Made by a program: the position numbers and the translations under genes
Source of the DNA: Colletotrichum lupini
Lineage: Eukaryota; Ascomycota; Sordariomycetes; Glomerellales; Glomerellaceae
NCBI RefSeq assembly: GCF_023278565.1
Contig: NC_064682.1
Coordinates: 3,534,001-3,598,000, forward strand
Reading direction: 5' to 3'
Length of the DNA stretch: 64,000 nucleotides
Notes under the pieces: model-generated
Told to the model about the DNA's origin: nothing
The model's database searches: none
Seen by the model: the letters and a program-made list of their open reading frames with translations, nothing else
Shown here: in pieces, positions 12,342-24,400 of the stretch
Position numbering within the stretch: the first letter of the stretch is position 1
Layout of the letters: the number at the start of each line of letters is the position of its first letter

Positions 12342-13806
12342 GGTACGCTTCGTCACCGTCTCGTCAAGTCAGAGCCCAGGCTAACGCGAGAGTTTTCAGG
12401 TCCTCCTCCTGGAATCATGCGCGCTATGCTGGCAACTCTCACATAAGTTACCTGTGCCGGCCAGGCGCATGACTTGTTTTTCAGTACGAGATTGAATGTA
12501 CAGAAGGCGATTTACAGACCTCGTACACTACGAGACGGACTTTGTTGCATTGTTTATCAGCAGGGAATTGGATTGTTCAGGACGATTTTACCGTTATTAT
12601 TCCCCAATAGAAAAAAAAGGAACTCCGTTGGCTTTGCAATCCTGGGAAGGGATTTGCGTATATGTATGGATGGGATTAGTAACCCTATAGTTTCACATGC
12701 GCCCCAACGCAGGTTTTGGGGCATGGTTTGTCGCCTCTAGGTACTGGACGATTTACCGGTATACTCTTTTCGGTTAGATGGCGCAGGTTACGAATCTATG
12801 ACTTCTATTTTTTGACGTTGGGATATCAACCATGTTACATTGTCCCCTTTTGAATTGTATCCCATCATGGGTAACCAACCTATTGATTTATGCACGCACA
12901 GGCAAATAGCGCTTTAAGTTTGGCCTGACAAGAGCCTAGTTCATCCGGGGGTTATTGACACGTCGGCGCCGTACCTGAGATACAGCTACCGAGGCAAATG
13001 AGAACAGCGCATTCACCACGGCCTGAACCTTCAGTCGTCGTCTCGTAAGCTGTGTTTCGGCCCCGGTGGCAGCTCGGGAGTAGTTTTCCCTTTGCCAAAG
13101 TATCATAGAAGAGCCCCATCATGACAGTGAGCAGTCGGTTGGAGCTTGATGACTGAAGTAAGTTGAAGATAGGGTGACGCGTACACTCAGCTCGTAAAGG
13201 GTTCCCTCCAACCCCATTCTTACGAGGATGGCGTTTTCCAGCCTTGTCGAAACAGTTCGTGATACGCTCGAGACGTAAGAAGGTTGGTCCATTGTTAATC
13301 TAACGCGTCGTCACCCGCATCATGGCTGAGTTTCTGTACTGTAAGTAGCGAGTCAAGATCTCCATGGCGACTATTTCGGACATGACTATGAAGATTATCG
13401 GTGTATGGGGAGAACGCGGAAGCGCGGCTTACCCCCTGTCGATCTCGTATGCTTACTTTTGACGCCGGCTCGGCATCTACGTAGGGCCCGCATGTTTAGA
13501 CGTCGAAGGCTCTAAACTCCCCGAACTATATTTTCCCCGAGGAAACTAGGAGCGGATTGGGAAATTGGACCCCGAGCACTGCCTCAACACCAACCTCTGA
13601 TGTTGTTGTTGATACAGGGCGTTGTAACCGAAACACCATGAATAGCTCAGCCAGCGCGTATCAATGGAGTCCGAAATCTCATCATGGCTCTCTATAAAGC
13701 GAACGGTGGATCTTGTACTTGCACGAGGAAGGTCAAAACCAGCGGACACAGTTGTGATTGATCAAGTTTTATTCAGAATCCAGGAGAGGAAAGCATTAAT
13801 GCGACA
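12342..13806. other. Intergenic region
   Basis: 3' UTR of the DUF8035-like gene and promoter of the RTA1-like gene. No coding sequence, RNA gene or repeat that I can support. Confidence 0.5.
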
Positions 13807-14801
13807 ATGGACCAACAGCCTTCCAAGTATCCTTACGACCCGTCTCTAGCTGCAGCAGTGACCTTTGCCGTGCTGTTCGGTATTAGTGGTGTAATACATT
13901 CCTTTCAGCTCAAGCGGGCGAAGACTTGGTACTGGATCGCCTTTTTCATCGGTGTCAACTGTAAGAGGCCACTGAACCCGTTGATTACTTGAAGCCTGAC
14001 CACTGATGACCTGCTGAATAGTTGAAAGCATTGGATACGGGAGTCGAGCAATGAACGCATCCGAAACACCGAATTATTCACAGGTCCCGTTCATCATCCA
14101 GACTCTTCTACCGTTGCTTGCCCCGGCACTGTATGCAGCCTCGATCTACATGCTCCTAGGCCGCATTATCGACTCGTTGGAAGCGGGCCATCTATCAATC
14201 ATTCCCGTCGGATGGATGACAAAGATCTTTGTGTTCGGAGACGTATTCTCGTTCGCCTTCCAGTGCATTGGTAAGCCCAGTGTCCAATCGCCGTCACCTG
14301 TGATGTTGACGGAAAGACTGACTCATTCCCCAAATAGGCGGAGCTATCCTCTCCGGTGCAAGTGACAAAGACGGACTCGACCGCGGCCAAAACATCATCC
14401 TCGTAGGTCTCGGCATTCAAATCCTCTTCTTCGCAGCCTTCATCGTCACCATCTCCGTCTTCCACTATCGAATCATTAACCACCCGACGACAACGAGCAT
14501 GAACGGGCGGCGACCGTGGAGGCAGTTCATCATGGTCCTCTACGCTACCTCGTTCCTTATTCTGGTGCGGTCGATTTTCCGAGTGGCTGAGTTTGCTGAG
14601 GGACGGGACGGCGTGCTTCAGACTACAGAGGTGTATTTGTATTGTCTCGACACATCGCTCATGTTCCTCTGCGCTGCAGCTTTCAATGTGTGGTTTCCGG
14701 GTCATATTGTTTCGCCTATCACTTTCAAGGATGAGGAGAGGTTTCCTCTTGGGGCTGTATCGAATCAGGAGGATGATGGGGCGTTTAGGGTTCGGAGGTA
14801 G
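13807..14801 (+). CDS. RTA1-like seven-TM membrane protein
   Basis: Member of the fungal RTA1/RSB1 family of multi-span proteins linked to lipid translocation and resistance to azoles, aminocholesterol or long-chain bases. Exons 13807-13960, 14022-14270 and 14338-14801 join in phase (donors gtaaga and gtaagc, acceptors aatag) to 288 aa, the usual family length. Diagnostic text includes FESIGYGSRA at the intron 1 junction, QTLLPLLAPALYAASIYML, the loop-TM stretch VFVFGDVFSF-type (here KIFVFGDVFSFAFQCIGG), and WRQFIMVLYATSFLILVRSI followed by FRVAEFAEG. The start at MDQQPSKYPYDPSL is chosen because it opens the short polar N-terminus typical of the family. The cytosolic tail is short and acidic. 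Substrate is unknown. The foldback element begins 30 bp after the stop codon. Confidence 0.92.
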
Positions 14802-14830
14802 ACTGCAGTCTGAAGCCTGGAGCTTTTGAC

Positions 14831-15362
14831 AAGAGTTTTGCTATTGGGGCAGTACCATTTGGCTATTGGGGCAGTAATCCACTTTTTAGACCAATATGGG
14901 CTCACATCTCTGGAGCTCGGACCATAACCCCACACCTATACCCGCTGCACCTACCTACGGGCTACCTAGCGTTATTGCCTACGGTCGCAATTACCTACGG
15001 TCGCAATTACCTACGGTCGTAATTACTTACGGTTATAATTACTTATGGTCGCAATTACTTATTAAAAAAGACGATTAAATAGGTAATTAAGTAGGTAATT
15101 ATAATTATAGGAAATTATAACCGTAAGTAATTATAACCGTACGTACCCGCAGCTGCCTTACGTAATTGCGACTATGGGTAATTACGACCGTGGGTAATTA
15201 CGACCGTAAGTAATTACGACCGTAGGCAATAACGCTAGGTAGCCCGTAGGTAGGTGTAGCAGGGCCAAAAGATTTAGAGTTCGGAAGGTAGGCTCTGATT
15301 GGCTAATAAAGTAGATTACTGCCCCAATAGCCAAATAGTACTGCCCCAATAGTAAAACTCTT
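14831..15362. mobile_element. Foldback/MITE-like inverted-repeat element, 532 bp
   Basis: The two ends are near-perfect inverted repeats of about 66 bp. The left end begins AAGAGTTTTGCTATTGGGG and the right end reads the same on the minus strand with few mismatches. Each end carries CTATTGGGGCAGTA twice. Further in, a second inverted pair matches (left about 14,945-15,055, right about 15,125-15,268): CACCTACCTACGGGCTACC and then arrays of CCTACGGTCGYAATTA units on the left answer GTAATTACGACCGTAGG on the right. Nearly the whole element can therefore fold into one long hairpin. It has no coding capacity. No clear target duplication is visible; at best TGA lies at 14827-14829 and 15363-15365. 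It sits 30 bp past the RTA1-like stop codon and may form that gene's 3' UTR. Non-autonomous DNA-transposon origin is inference. Confidence 0.8.
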
Positions 15363-15789
15363 TGATAATGCAGGTCAATATGGATAATCTGTCGTTTGGC
15401 TAGCACACGGTATGCCAGTATCCGACGGGTAAAAGATGTGAGAGCGTAGGCGTACGTGTCCTAGTTAAAACCTTTAGATGTCCAGCGTAGATGTAAGCGA
15501 GGATGTCGGAAGTCAACTAATCAACGGACGGGCTTTTCTTAACATCTAAAGCTGGGCCTTGTTTTCGCAAAATCTCAATGACTTTTCCTTAGAGCCATCG
15601 ACGCGGACCTTTTGCATAATAGTACTTTCCGCTACTTAGTTCAATTTCTTCAGCGTATATAAGCCTCCATGCTTTTTGGGAAGATCCCCGTCCAATCCGT
15701 TGAACAAGAGTGCCAGAGGTGATGATTTCTATGCCATATATTGCTGTCCGCCATTACTAGGGCTAGAACATCGGTTCGCCAGCATCAGA
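15363..15789. other. Intergenic region
   Basis: Short moderately AT-rich stretch between the foldback element and the decayed 3' end of the DUF3176-type pseudogene. Nothing supported. Confidence 0.4.
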
Positions 15790-17758
15790 GCGCAGAATGT
15801 CCATTGAAGCACTAGGAGTGCAACTGGATTTACGACCCAGAGCCAATAACGTAGACACATATGTCGGTGATAAGGGTCACACCCACCACTGCTCTCAGGC
15901 CTGAGTAAAGTTCTGCTATTCGCTTGTCGTCGAGGCCGTCGTATGGCTTGTTGCGCATGCCCGCAGTCATCGAACTTGCCAAGCCGCGGGCCAAATTATC
16001 GACCGTGGAGATATTGCCAGCGGCTTGCGCGTAGACTTGTTTCAACCAGGTTGGGCCCGTTATTACTCCGGGTCTACCATCCAACATGCTGTGTGTGACG
16101 TTGTTCTGCAAGTTGTCCTGCAACGTGGAGGTAATCGCTCGCCAGGAGATTGCGTCTATTCGCCATACACACTCCGGCGGTACAAATTTCCAAATCACGT
16201 TCTTCCTCCTGCCAAAAGTCTTGTCTCCTTCGCGTTCAGAAAGACGGCTCGTAGGCGAAAGCTGGGATGGACCACCGTCCACTGAGTCAACTCGAACTGT
16301 ATGAGGCGCCCAGCGCTCTCCTGCCGTACAAGACATTTCCTTGCCATTGATTAGGCCAGAGTTGGCCACAAGGGTCCACTCGAATGCCGTGTCACAATCT
16401 CGTTCGAATTTGGATATTCTACTTCGAGATAGACTCCATCTTGGACCTTGCTATGGTAACGCTTGACGCATGCATATAGCCTGCATCGAACGTCAGGTGC
16501 TGAAGTGTTTACCTCATCTGCGCAGGTGTCATCCTGATGGTTACAGGGGAAATCAAGTACCGTCAAAACATCGAAACTATAAAAGGGTCTAAATGACACT
16601 TTGTCTTTATCAAAGATTCCCGGTGTGGTCAAGAGAGACAATTTCGAACTGCCCGTTCCATGGACTAGAAACTTCCGGAATCAATGATGGCACGGTGTAA
16701 TTGTAATCGTTAGACAACTGCTATGCGTAGAAGGGGCATCTGGACCCTCTTGAACTTTGATGACTCGGTCCGTAATGTCTTGACAGCAGTGACAAATGGC
16801 TAAAGATGAGAAGTTACTGCCGTTGCCCCCGTTCCCAAAGGTGCAGTTGCCCGTAGCGCATTTGACGTTGATCAAGGATGCCAACTCTTGAGGATCAGCA
16901 ATTCCCTTTACGATGTCGGAGTCCATCGGGCCAGCTGCGTAGTGATTCGCTCTCGGTATCTCTGCTATGATGCTGTTGACAGAATCTGCGGCACGACTGC
17001 ATCCCTTGTGTTCGAACATGGCTTGAGAAATGGGATCGATGGCGAGAGCGGCTATGGTGATCAGGGCACCAAGCCCTGCCAAATAGCTTCGAGAAAGATT
17101 AGCAGGTTGGCCAAGATATGATAGAAAGCTTGGTACAAGAGCTCACGGCCTTTGTGCTTGTGGTATTTTCTTCATGATCAGTATCAAGGAGTTCCATGGA
17201 CCACGTGTAGCATCGTCGAAAGCAAGCACATCAGCTAGCTTCTGTGGCGTTGAAACCAATCCCACTTCAGCTGACCCAGGCCTGATTTCCATCCTCTTGT
17301 CAGCACCAAAAGAATATTTCAATGACCTGGAAGAACCATCACTATGACGCACCTTCGGCAACGGGCATTATAAGAGATGCCTTATAAACTGCGGTAAAGG
17401 TAGCGACCAAGATATTGACCGACATCACACCTGGCCACTTGGGCAAGGGCTTGCTCTGATGGAGCGCTAATATTGTGATGATTGCTAGCACGCAACCGAG
17501 AGTGAGTAAACTACACAATATCTCTAGCCGCCATATTTGCCATATGGTCTCGTTCGTGTCGGTGGCTTGTTGGCTTGAATCGTCTGTGCCCTGCTCATTC
17601 TTTTCGGGTCGCCGCATGTGCGAATATTGCGTCATCGTACTTTCAGCTGAGTATAAAGGCCTTTGTCCTATCGGGGAATGGAGCCCTTCATCCTCACAAC
17701 TGGTCGCGGCTGCACGCTCTACGGCAGTCGATGAGCTCGAATGCATGGAACCCTCCAC
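15790..17758 (-). pseudogene. DUF3176-type membrane protein, multiply frameshifted
   Basis: DUF3176 proteins are fungal membrane proteins of unknown function with N-terminal TM helices, a large extracytosolic domain and a C-terminal TM helix. The reading starts MEGSMHSSSSTAVERAAA, passes LEILCSLLTLGCVLAIITIL, KASLIMPVAEG, intron 17352-17282 (gtgcgt...atcag), GLGQLKWDWFQR, then KLADVLAFDDATRGPWNSL, intron 17146-17087, YLAGLGALITIAALAIDP and Cys-rich text, and near 15,855 the last TM helix RYWLWVVNPVALLVLQW. The frame must change with no room for an intron at about 17,247, 16,715, 16,620, 16,380 and 15,855. Each switch is a one-base shift inside conserved text. Five independent shifts exclude a functional protein unless the assembly is poor here. 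The damage is indels rather than C-to-T changes, so this is ordinary decay, not RIP. Confidence 0.82.
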
Positions 17759-18227
17759 TCATATGCTTCCGTAGTCAGCAAACTGCTACGAAGTTCGTTA
17801 GATTTTGTATCGGCGCTGTTATAGAAAGCTCTAAGGGAAAGATCACGACGGTCATTTTGAACGTGGAAAGAAGATGCGTCGTTGGCGTCATGGTGTGGTA
17901 TTTGATCCATCCTCGTCCGTGTTGCGTGGACCTTCAATGTCTACGGATGGTCGGATTCTTTTCTTCATGGACCTCTACCATCTGCGGCTACTTTACTTAC
18001 GAGGGCTCGTTCTAATACCATTTCGCGTGATTGCCTCTCTTGTCTGTCTTGTGCTACTATCTTCGTGTTTTCAACAGACTAATTGCTGACTATCGAAGAT
18101 CAAGGTGTTTTATTGGTTGTGATTGAAAAGGACGCATGTCTAAGGTGATGTCTGTGATGGCGGCCCCGTACAACGTACGAATCTTAAGGCCTAGCAAGCA
18201 TCGTCAGGCTGTTAAAGACAAGACAAT

Positions 18228-18488
18228 ATGGGCTCAGCCAACGAAATTACAATGGTCTATTTCATTTTTGAATTATTGACAGTTCTTCCTTTCTGTATCC
18301 AGTGTCTCATTCCAGCCTTGATCGTGTTCCGAGGTACATTGCACAGCGCAGGAAGAGCTTCCCTTGGCATTGCCTCCTTGGCAGTAACAGTAGTCTCTTA
18401 TGGATGGCAAATACAACAAGACTATGAGAGTACCGTCGTGTCGGCATGCAAGACGAACGCAAAGATATTGAACTCGCGACTACGATAA
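18228..18488 (+). CDS. Small hydrophobic protein, doubtful
   Basis: An 86-codon frame from an ATG reads MGSANEITMVYFIFELL, with two hydrophobic stretches (about residues 10-30, VYFIFELLTVLPFCIQCLIP, and 46-58), and ends NSRLR. I recognise no family and the frame has no neighbours or splice structure. It lies at the very edge of the AT-rich RIP block and may be a gene fragment or chance. It is listed only because it is ATG-started, membrane-like and in non-RIP sequence. Confidence 0.25.
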   Translation: MGSANEITMVYFIFELLTVLPFCIQCLIPALIVFRGTLHSAGRASLGIASLAVTVVSYGWQIQQDYESTVVSACKTNAKILNSRLR

Positions 18489-20861
18489 TGGATCCGGTCG
18501 TACCTCAAATAAAGAGATCGCGTATTGTCACGAGTTATGGCACGCAGCAATGGGCATACGGAGTGTAGTAAAAGTAGCTTAACTATTAAAGTGGAAATAG
18601 ATAAAAGGAAAAGGTCTATATATACGATATCTAAGATAAATACGTAATTTAGCACGTAATAGGTACTTCGTAAAATACGATTACTATCCTTATTACGTAA
18701 TATACCCCCTAATTACTATTACTAAGGAGCTATTATACTTAAAATAGAATTTCTAAATGCCTATATAAAGGCCTAATTTAGTTAAATATAAATAAAAGAA
18801 AAATAAATATAAGGGATATGCGTTTTTTAAACTATGTTTATTATAAATATATCCTTTTATTCAAAGTAAATAGAATCCTAACTTAGAATAGCGCGTATTT
18901 TACTATTTTTAATATATAAATTACTAAGGGCGAGGCTACTTAGCTACTTTATATATATTTAAATTCTTATAGCGTTACTTAGTTATTAATTTTTTTTTTT
19001 TTTAACTTTTTATAATTATTATAAATATTCTTATTTACTACGTATACGCGCTTATATTATTAAATCGTTTACTAATTTTATTTTAAATATAAATATTTAA
19101 TATATTTAGAAATAATAATAAGTCTTACGTAATTTTTATAATACTTTTTATATACGTATTATATAGTTTACTAAGAGTTTAAATAGGTAATAATATTAAC
19201 GAGCCTTTTTAAGTTATTATTCCCCTTTACGACCTTTTATTTACTTATTAAATCCCGGTTACTAAGCTCTCCCTTTCTAATTAAAAAAATATTAAGGTTA
19301 TTAATTAAAATACTAAGGATTTTATTAAGTTTAAAGCTCTCTTTAGTAGTTATAATAAGGGTAATAATAAAATAAATAATAATAATAAGAGCTTTAATAA
19401 GCTTTTATTTATCCCCCCCTTAGAGTTTAAAAATAAAAATAAAACTAGTTTAGATAATAAGCCCTTTAAAAAGGATATATTATATACTTATTATTTTAAA
19501 GGTTTATATTTAATATTATTTTAGGGTTTAAAAAATATAAAACTAGCTCTTTTTAAAAAAATAATAAAGAATAAAAAAGAACGCTAAGAAATTAAAATAC
19601 TCCTCGTAATAAATATAGTTCTCTTTACTATTTTAAGCCTATTTAATATATATTTAGTCCCTAAGAAGCTTAAGAGAGAGGCTCTTAAAGAATAAGAGAT
19701 TTAATACTTATTTTATTTTAAAATAGCCCTTTAATATACTAACTTTAAAAATAATAATTATTATTTTATAAAAAATAGTAGTTAGTATATATACTACTTT
19801 AATAGCCGTTTAGCTAAAGGGTATATTAATATACTAGTCGTTTTATAATTAATAACCTAGGCCCTTACTAAAGCTATTATAAATAGCGCTCTTTTTTTAT
19901 AAATATATTATCCTTTTTTATTATTAAAAAGCGTATTTCTAATTATAATTTTAATAAGATATTACTAAGCTCTATAATATTATCCGCTAAATATATAATA
20001 ATTAGAGGATATATAAGAATTATATTAGCTTTTATATAAAGGACTTTTTTAATACGTACCCCCGGTCTTTTTTTATACTTATTATAGTTATTTATAACTA
20101 ACTTCTTATTATATTACTCGCTTTTATATTTTAAGTTATTAATTTAATAATTATTCTAGCTTTTATACCCCCCGCTACCTTTATTATTCTTAGTTTCGTA
20201 AACTTCGAAGTATATAAAACGCGTTTTTTAGCGCGCATATTAACCTTCTTTTTTAATAACGCTATACTCCTAGTAATTACGTACTTTATAAACTAAGAGT
20301 TTAAATAATAAATATAAGCCCGGGTCTTATTTATATATATATATATTTTATAAAATAAGGTTATTTTAAGAGTTTAGGCCTTCGGGCTATAAGAGGTTTT
20401 TATTTTATTTATTTTAAGCCTTTAGGCCGTACTTTAGGTTCTATTTATTATCTATTTTTAAGTATTAAGTTTTTCTAAGTATAGCTTAAATTAATTATTT
20501 TTAATTATTTTAGCTATTTATAATAGCTTTTTGTATATTATAAAGGTTAAGAAGTATATAAAATATTTAAACTTAGCTTATAAAAGGTTTTTAGTAAGTC
20601 TATTTATTAATATATTTTTAATTAATATATAAGTAACTTCGAAGCTATTTTTAGCGTACTTTTATTTTAGTTATATATTTTATATATTAATATAATAAAG
20701 TTAAGTAGCTATTTGTTTTTTTTTATAACGAGTCGAATCGTTTATTGATTATCGTAGTTAACTAACTATACTTCTTTTAAGTTAAGGGTAATATTTTTAA
20801 AAAAGCGCTTTAGAACTATAGTCTCTTTTATAGTTTTTTTAAAATAAAGAAGCTTAGTTTT
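18489..20861. repeat. RIP-mutated AT-rich block, unidentified
   Basis: Very AT-rich, with TpA everywhere, hardly any CpA/TpG and no open frame of useful length. This is the signature of RIP on repeated DNA. I could not recognise coding remnants or matching termini in this part, so the original element is unknown. It could be the 5' flank of the nested gypsy/Fot1 complex or a further old transposon. Confidence 0.7.
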
Positions 20862-21414
20862 AGTAATTAACTATTACGGCTAGCTAGTCGTAGTAAGTAT
20901 ATTAATAAAAGTTAAGGCTACGAGTACTAAGTAAATAGTATTATAATTATAAATAGCTTTTTTAAAACTATAACTATAAGTCGTAAAGTAAGTAAGGCTT
21001 TAGTAATCGATCGTAATCTTATTAAAAGAGGTTCTTAATAAAAATAGTTAAAAACGATCGTAAAATTTAATACTAAGTTAATTATTAAAAAAGTTATAAA
21101 AAGTCTATTTTTAAGCTTAGCTTAAGTTTATATTATATATAAGTCTTATTTTTAAATATATTTCTTATTTATATATTTACTTAACGGGCCCTGTATTTTA
21201 AATATACGGGCTCTATATTTTAAAAGGACGGGGTCCGTATTTTTAATATACGGACCTTTTTATTTTTTATTATTATATAACTTATTTTATAATCCTTTTA
21301 TTTTTATAAAAGTTATTTTATATTCTTATATTCCTATATATATAATATATTATAGCTACTATAAGCCTATGGGGTAGGCCCTAGTTTTAGTTATATATAT
21401 TAAGTTATAATATT
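20862..21414 (-). repeat. Gypsy LTR, left copy
   Basis: Direct repeat partner of 27612-28163. Both copies share the internal landmarks TTACTTAACGGGCCC followed by two further ATACGGGCTC/ACGGGGTCCGTAT blocks, and end AAGTTATAATATTA here against AAGTCGTAATACTA in the other copy. The differences are nearly all C/T or G/A, as RIP would leave. Exact borders are uncertain by about 10 bp. Confidence 0.85.
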
Positions 21415-24400
21415 AGGTTTCTTTTTTAAAAATCTAGTCCTATAGACTTATAAATAAGTTATTTATTCCTAAGTTAGGGATCCGTTAAATATTTTTTTTT
21501 TAAATATATTAATACGATATTAGGTCGTATTAAAAAACGTTTATTAAATAACTCTATTTTTAAGCTTTATTTAGCTTATAATAATATATTTAATCGTTTT
21601 AGTTCTAACGACGTAATACTTTATATTTAATATTTCTATGCAAAACGCGTATATTATATAATTAAGGGGTTAAAAACTTATTAAAATTATGAAAATTTAA
21701 AGCGTCTTTATAATAGTTTTATCATTACGTTAAGTTATAAGTATTATTATAGCCTTATTATTCGTAATTACTAATGTTTTTATAATAAAGAGGCTAAGTA
21801 ACTAATATTAAAATTTAAAATAAAAAAAAGAGGAGGTTAGTAATACTTTATTTAATTTTTATATAGAGCTCGCTCGGATTTAGTCTAAGATTATAAAAGT
21901 AGCTAGCCGTTTAGCCCGTATTTAAACTATTTAAAAAAAAGTAAAAGAGCGGTATATTAAGACTTTTACTTAAAGTATATAAGAGTTAAAAAAAGAGGAT
22001 TACGTTTTTTTTATATTAAATACTTATAAATAATAAATAATAAGTAATTTTTAAATAATAAGTATTTTTAATAATATTAACTAAACTTTTTTTAGGATTA
22101 ATAACGAGTTCGCTTCCTTAAGGCTATTAATATCGAATACTAATATTCTTAAATATCGTAATAGTCCCGTAAGAGTTCTTAAAAATATTAAAAATTCGTA
22201 ATAAGTTCTTATATATTTTCTTTATATCTATAGCCCTTCTATTTAATAAAGTATTCCTTTTTATTATCTTTTATTTTATAATTAATAATTCTTTTAACTT
22301 CGTATTCTAATTAGTTTAGTTTAATAATAATATAATTTTTTATATATAAACTTCTTAATATAGGCTCGAGTAATAAAATATAAAAAACGGGATAGTATTA
22401 TATTATATTTAGTAATCTTAGCTCGTAATTAATTAATAAGACTTTTTTAATAATTTCGAAAGGTTTAAGTTTTTTATAATCTAATTTATTACTTAGTTAT
22501 TTCGTTTTAATATTATAATAAAAAAGATAAATACTATCCCCCTTTTTTAAAAATAGTCCTCTAATCCTTAATCTATCTACGTTCTTTTTTATATATTATT
22601 ATATAAACTCGAGGTTTAATAAGGCTTATTTATAGATCTCTTTAAGTTTATTTATATTTATTATAGCTTTTATAGCTTATAATCCTTATTATATTTCTTT
22701 ATATACTATTAACTAAAATCCGTAATTAAAATAAAACGGAGATTTTTTTATACTTTTACTAACTATATTATTATATATAAACTAGGCTATTAGTAAAAGT
22801 ACTACTTAATTATCCTAATTATAATTTATATAATAATAAAGGTATGTTTTAAAGATTTAGTTAATTCTTTTTATCTATCTATCGGTTTATAAATAAAATA
22901 ATATTAATAATTTATAGTCTATATTAAGTTATAAAATTAAAAATTTCTAAAACTTTAAAATAAATAGCTTATTTTTATTAAAAATGATCTCTTTTAGTAA
23001 ACCGTAGTTTAAAAATATAACTTTAGTAAATATATATACTAGGTCTTTTATAGTACTAAATTCTTTATAGGGAATAAAATATATAAACTTAGTAAGTCGA
23101 TCGACTATAATTAAAATACTATTATACTATACTTTAGTAAATAGTTCCTTAGACTTTAGTAATTTAATAATAAAGTCCTATATAATTAATTACTATACTT
23201 TTATTAATAATTATAATAGTTATAGTTTATTATAAGGTTTATATAAGCTATTCTTATTTTTTTTATAAGTCGCGCAGTCCTTAATTACTTTTATAATTTT
23301 AATACGTATAATAAATTTATTATAATACTAACGAATCCGTTTTTACGTTTTAATAATTCCTTAGTAACTATATATTAGTATATTATAAATTTTTATAATA
23401 AGCATAGGGGTTATTATTTTAATTAAGCTAGTATTAATCTTTCTAATTATTATAAAAAGCTTTATAATTAGTATAAAACTACTGTCTTTCTCTTATTTAA
23501 AAATAACTTATATTTCTTTAGGGACCGCGACTTCGTAATTAAGTCTTTTATTAAGAATATCTATTTTACTATTTTCTAAACCTTTTTAATAAATAATTTA
23601 AAAGTTATATTTAAATAGGAATTCGCTCTATTTAACTTATTGTTTATTTAGATTCTTATTTATTATAAAGTTTATAAAGTTTTTATAGTTTAAATAAATT
23701 ATAACTTCGTATTTAGTTCTAAATAACTATAGTCTCTATTTTTAAAATACTTTAATAATAGTTATTAATTCCTTATTATAGATCTATTAATTTAATTCTA
23801 CTTTATAAAATACTTTAAAATAAAAGTAATGTAAATAAAGCTTTTTTTATTTATTTTATTATCCTAAGACCGCTCTTATAATAAAGTTTAAAACGTTAGT
23901 CTCGATTTTAAAAAGTTTTTAGGGGTCCGGGATTATAATAATTAGTTTAAAAACGACTATATTCTTAATTTTAATAAATACTTTTTTATACTTAGGATCT
24001 TAAATAAATAGAGTATTTTTTTATATTAAGTTATTAAGAGGTTTAATTATATTAATATAGTTTTTAAAAAATCGTTAATAAAAATTAATAAATCCTAAGA
24101 ATCTTTATACGTCCTTAACGTTTTATAATATAGGCTAGTCCTTAATTACTTTTATTTTTAATACTTATATATAAATTTATTTTAATATAATAGTATATTT
24201 AAAAAAGTCTATTTTTTATATATAAAACTTATACTTAAAAAGTTCGGTATATAGTTTAGCATTTTAAAGTTTTTAAAATATTATATAAATATACTTTTTA
24301 TATATTTCGAAGTCGGGGGAGAAAATAAGAATATTATTAATATAAATAATAATAAAAATATTAACGTACTTCCGGAGTACGTAATTAACTATTATTTAAA

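Noticed and set aside
21180..21260. Regular ATACGGGCTC/ACGGGGTCCGTAT blocks as a possible CRISPR-like or satellite array
   Set aside because: They recur at the matching place in the second LTR (27,940-28,010) and are simply part of the gypsy LTR.
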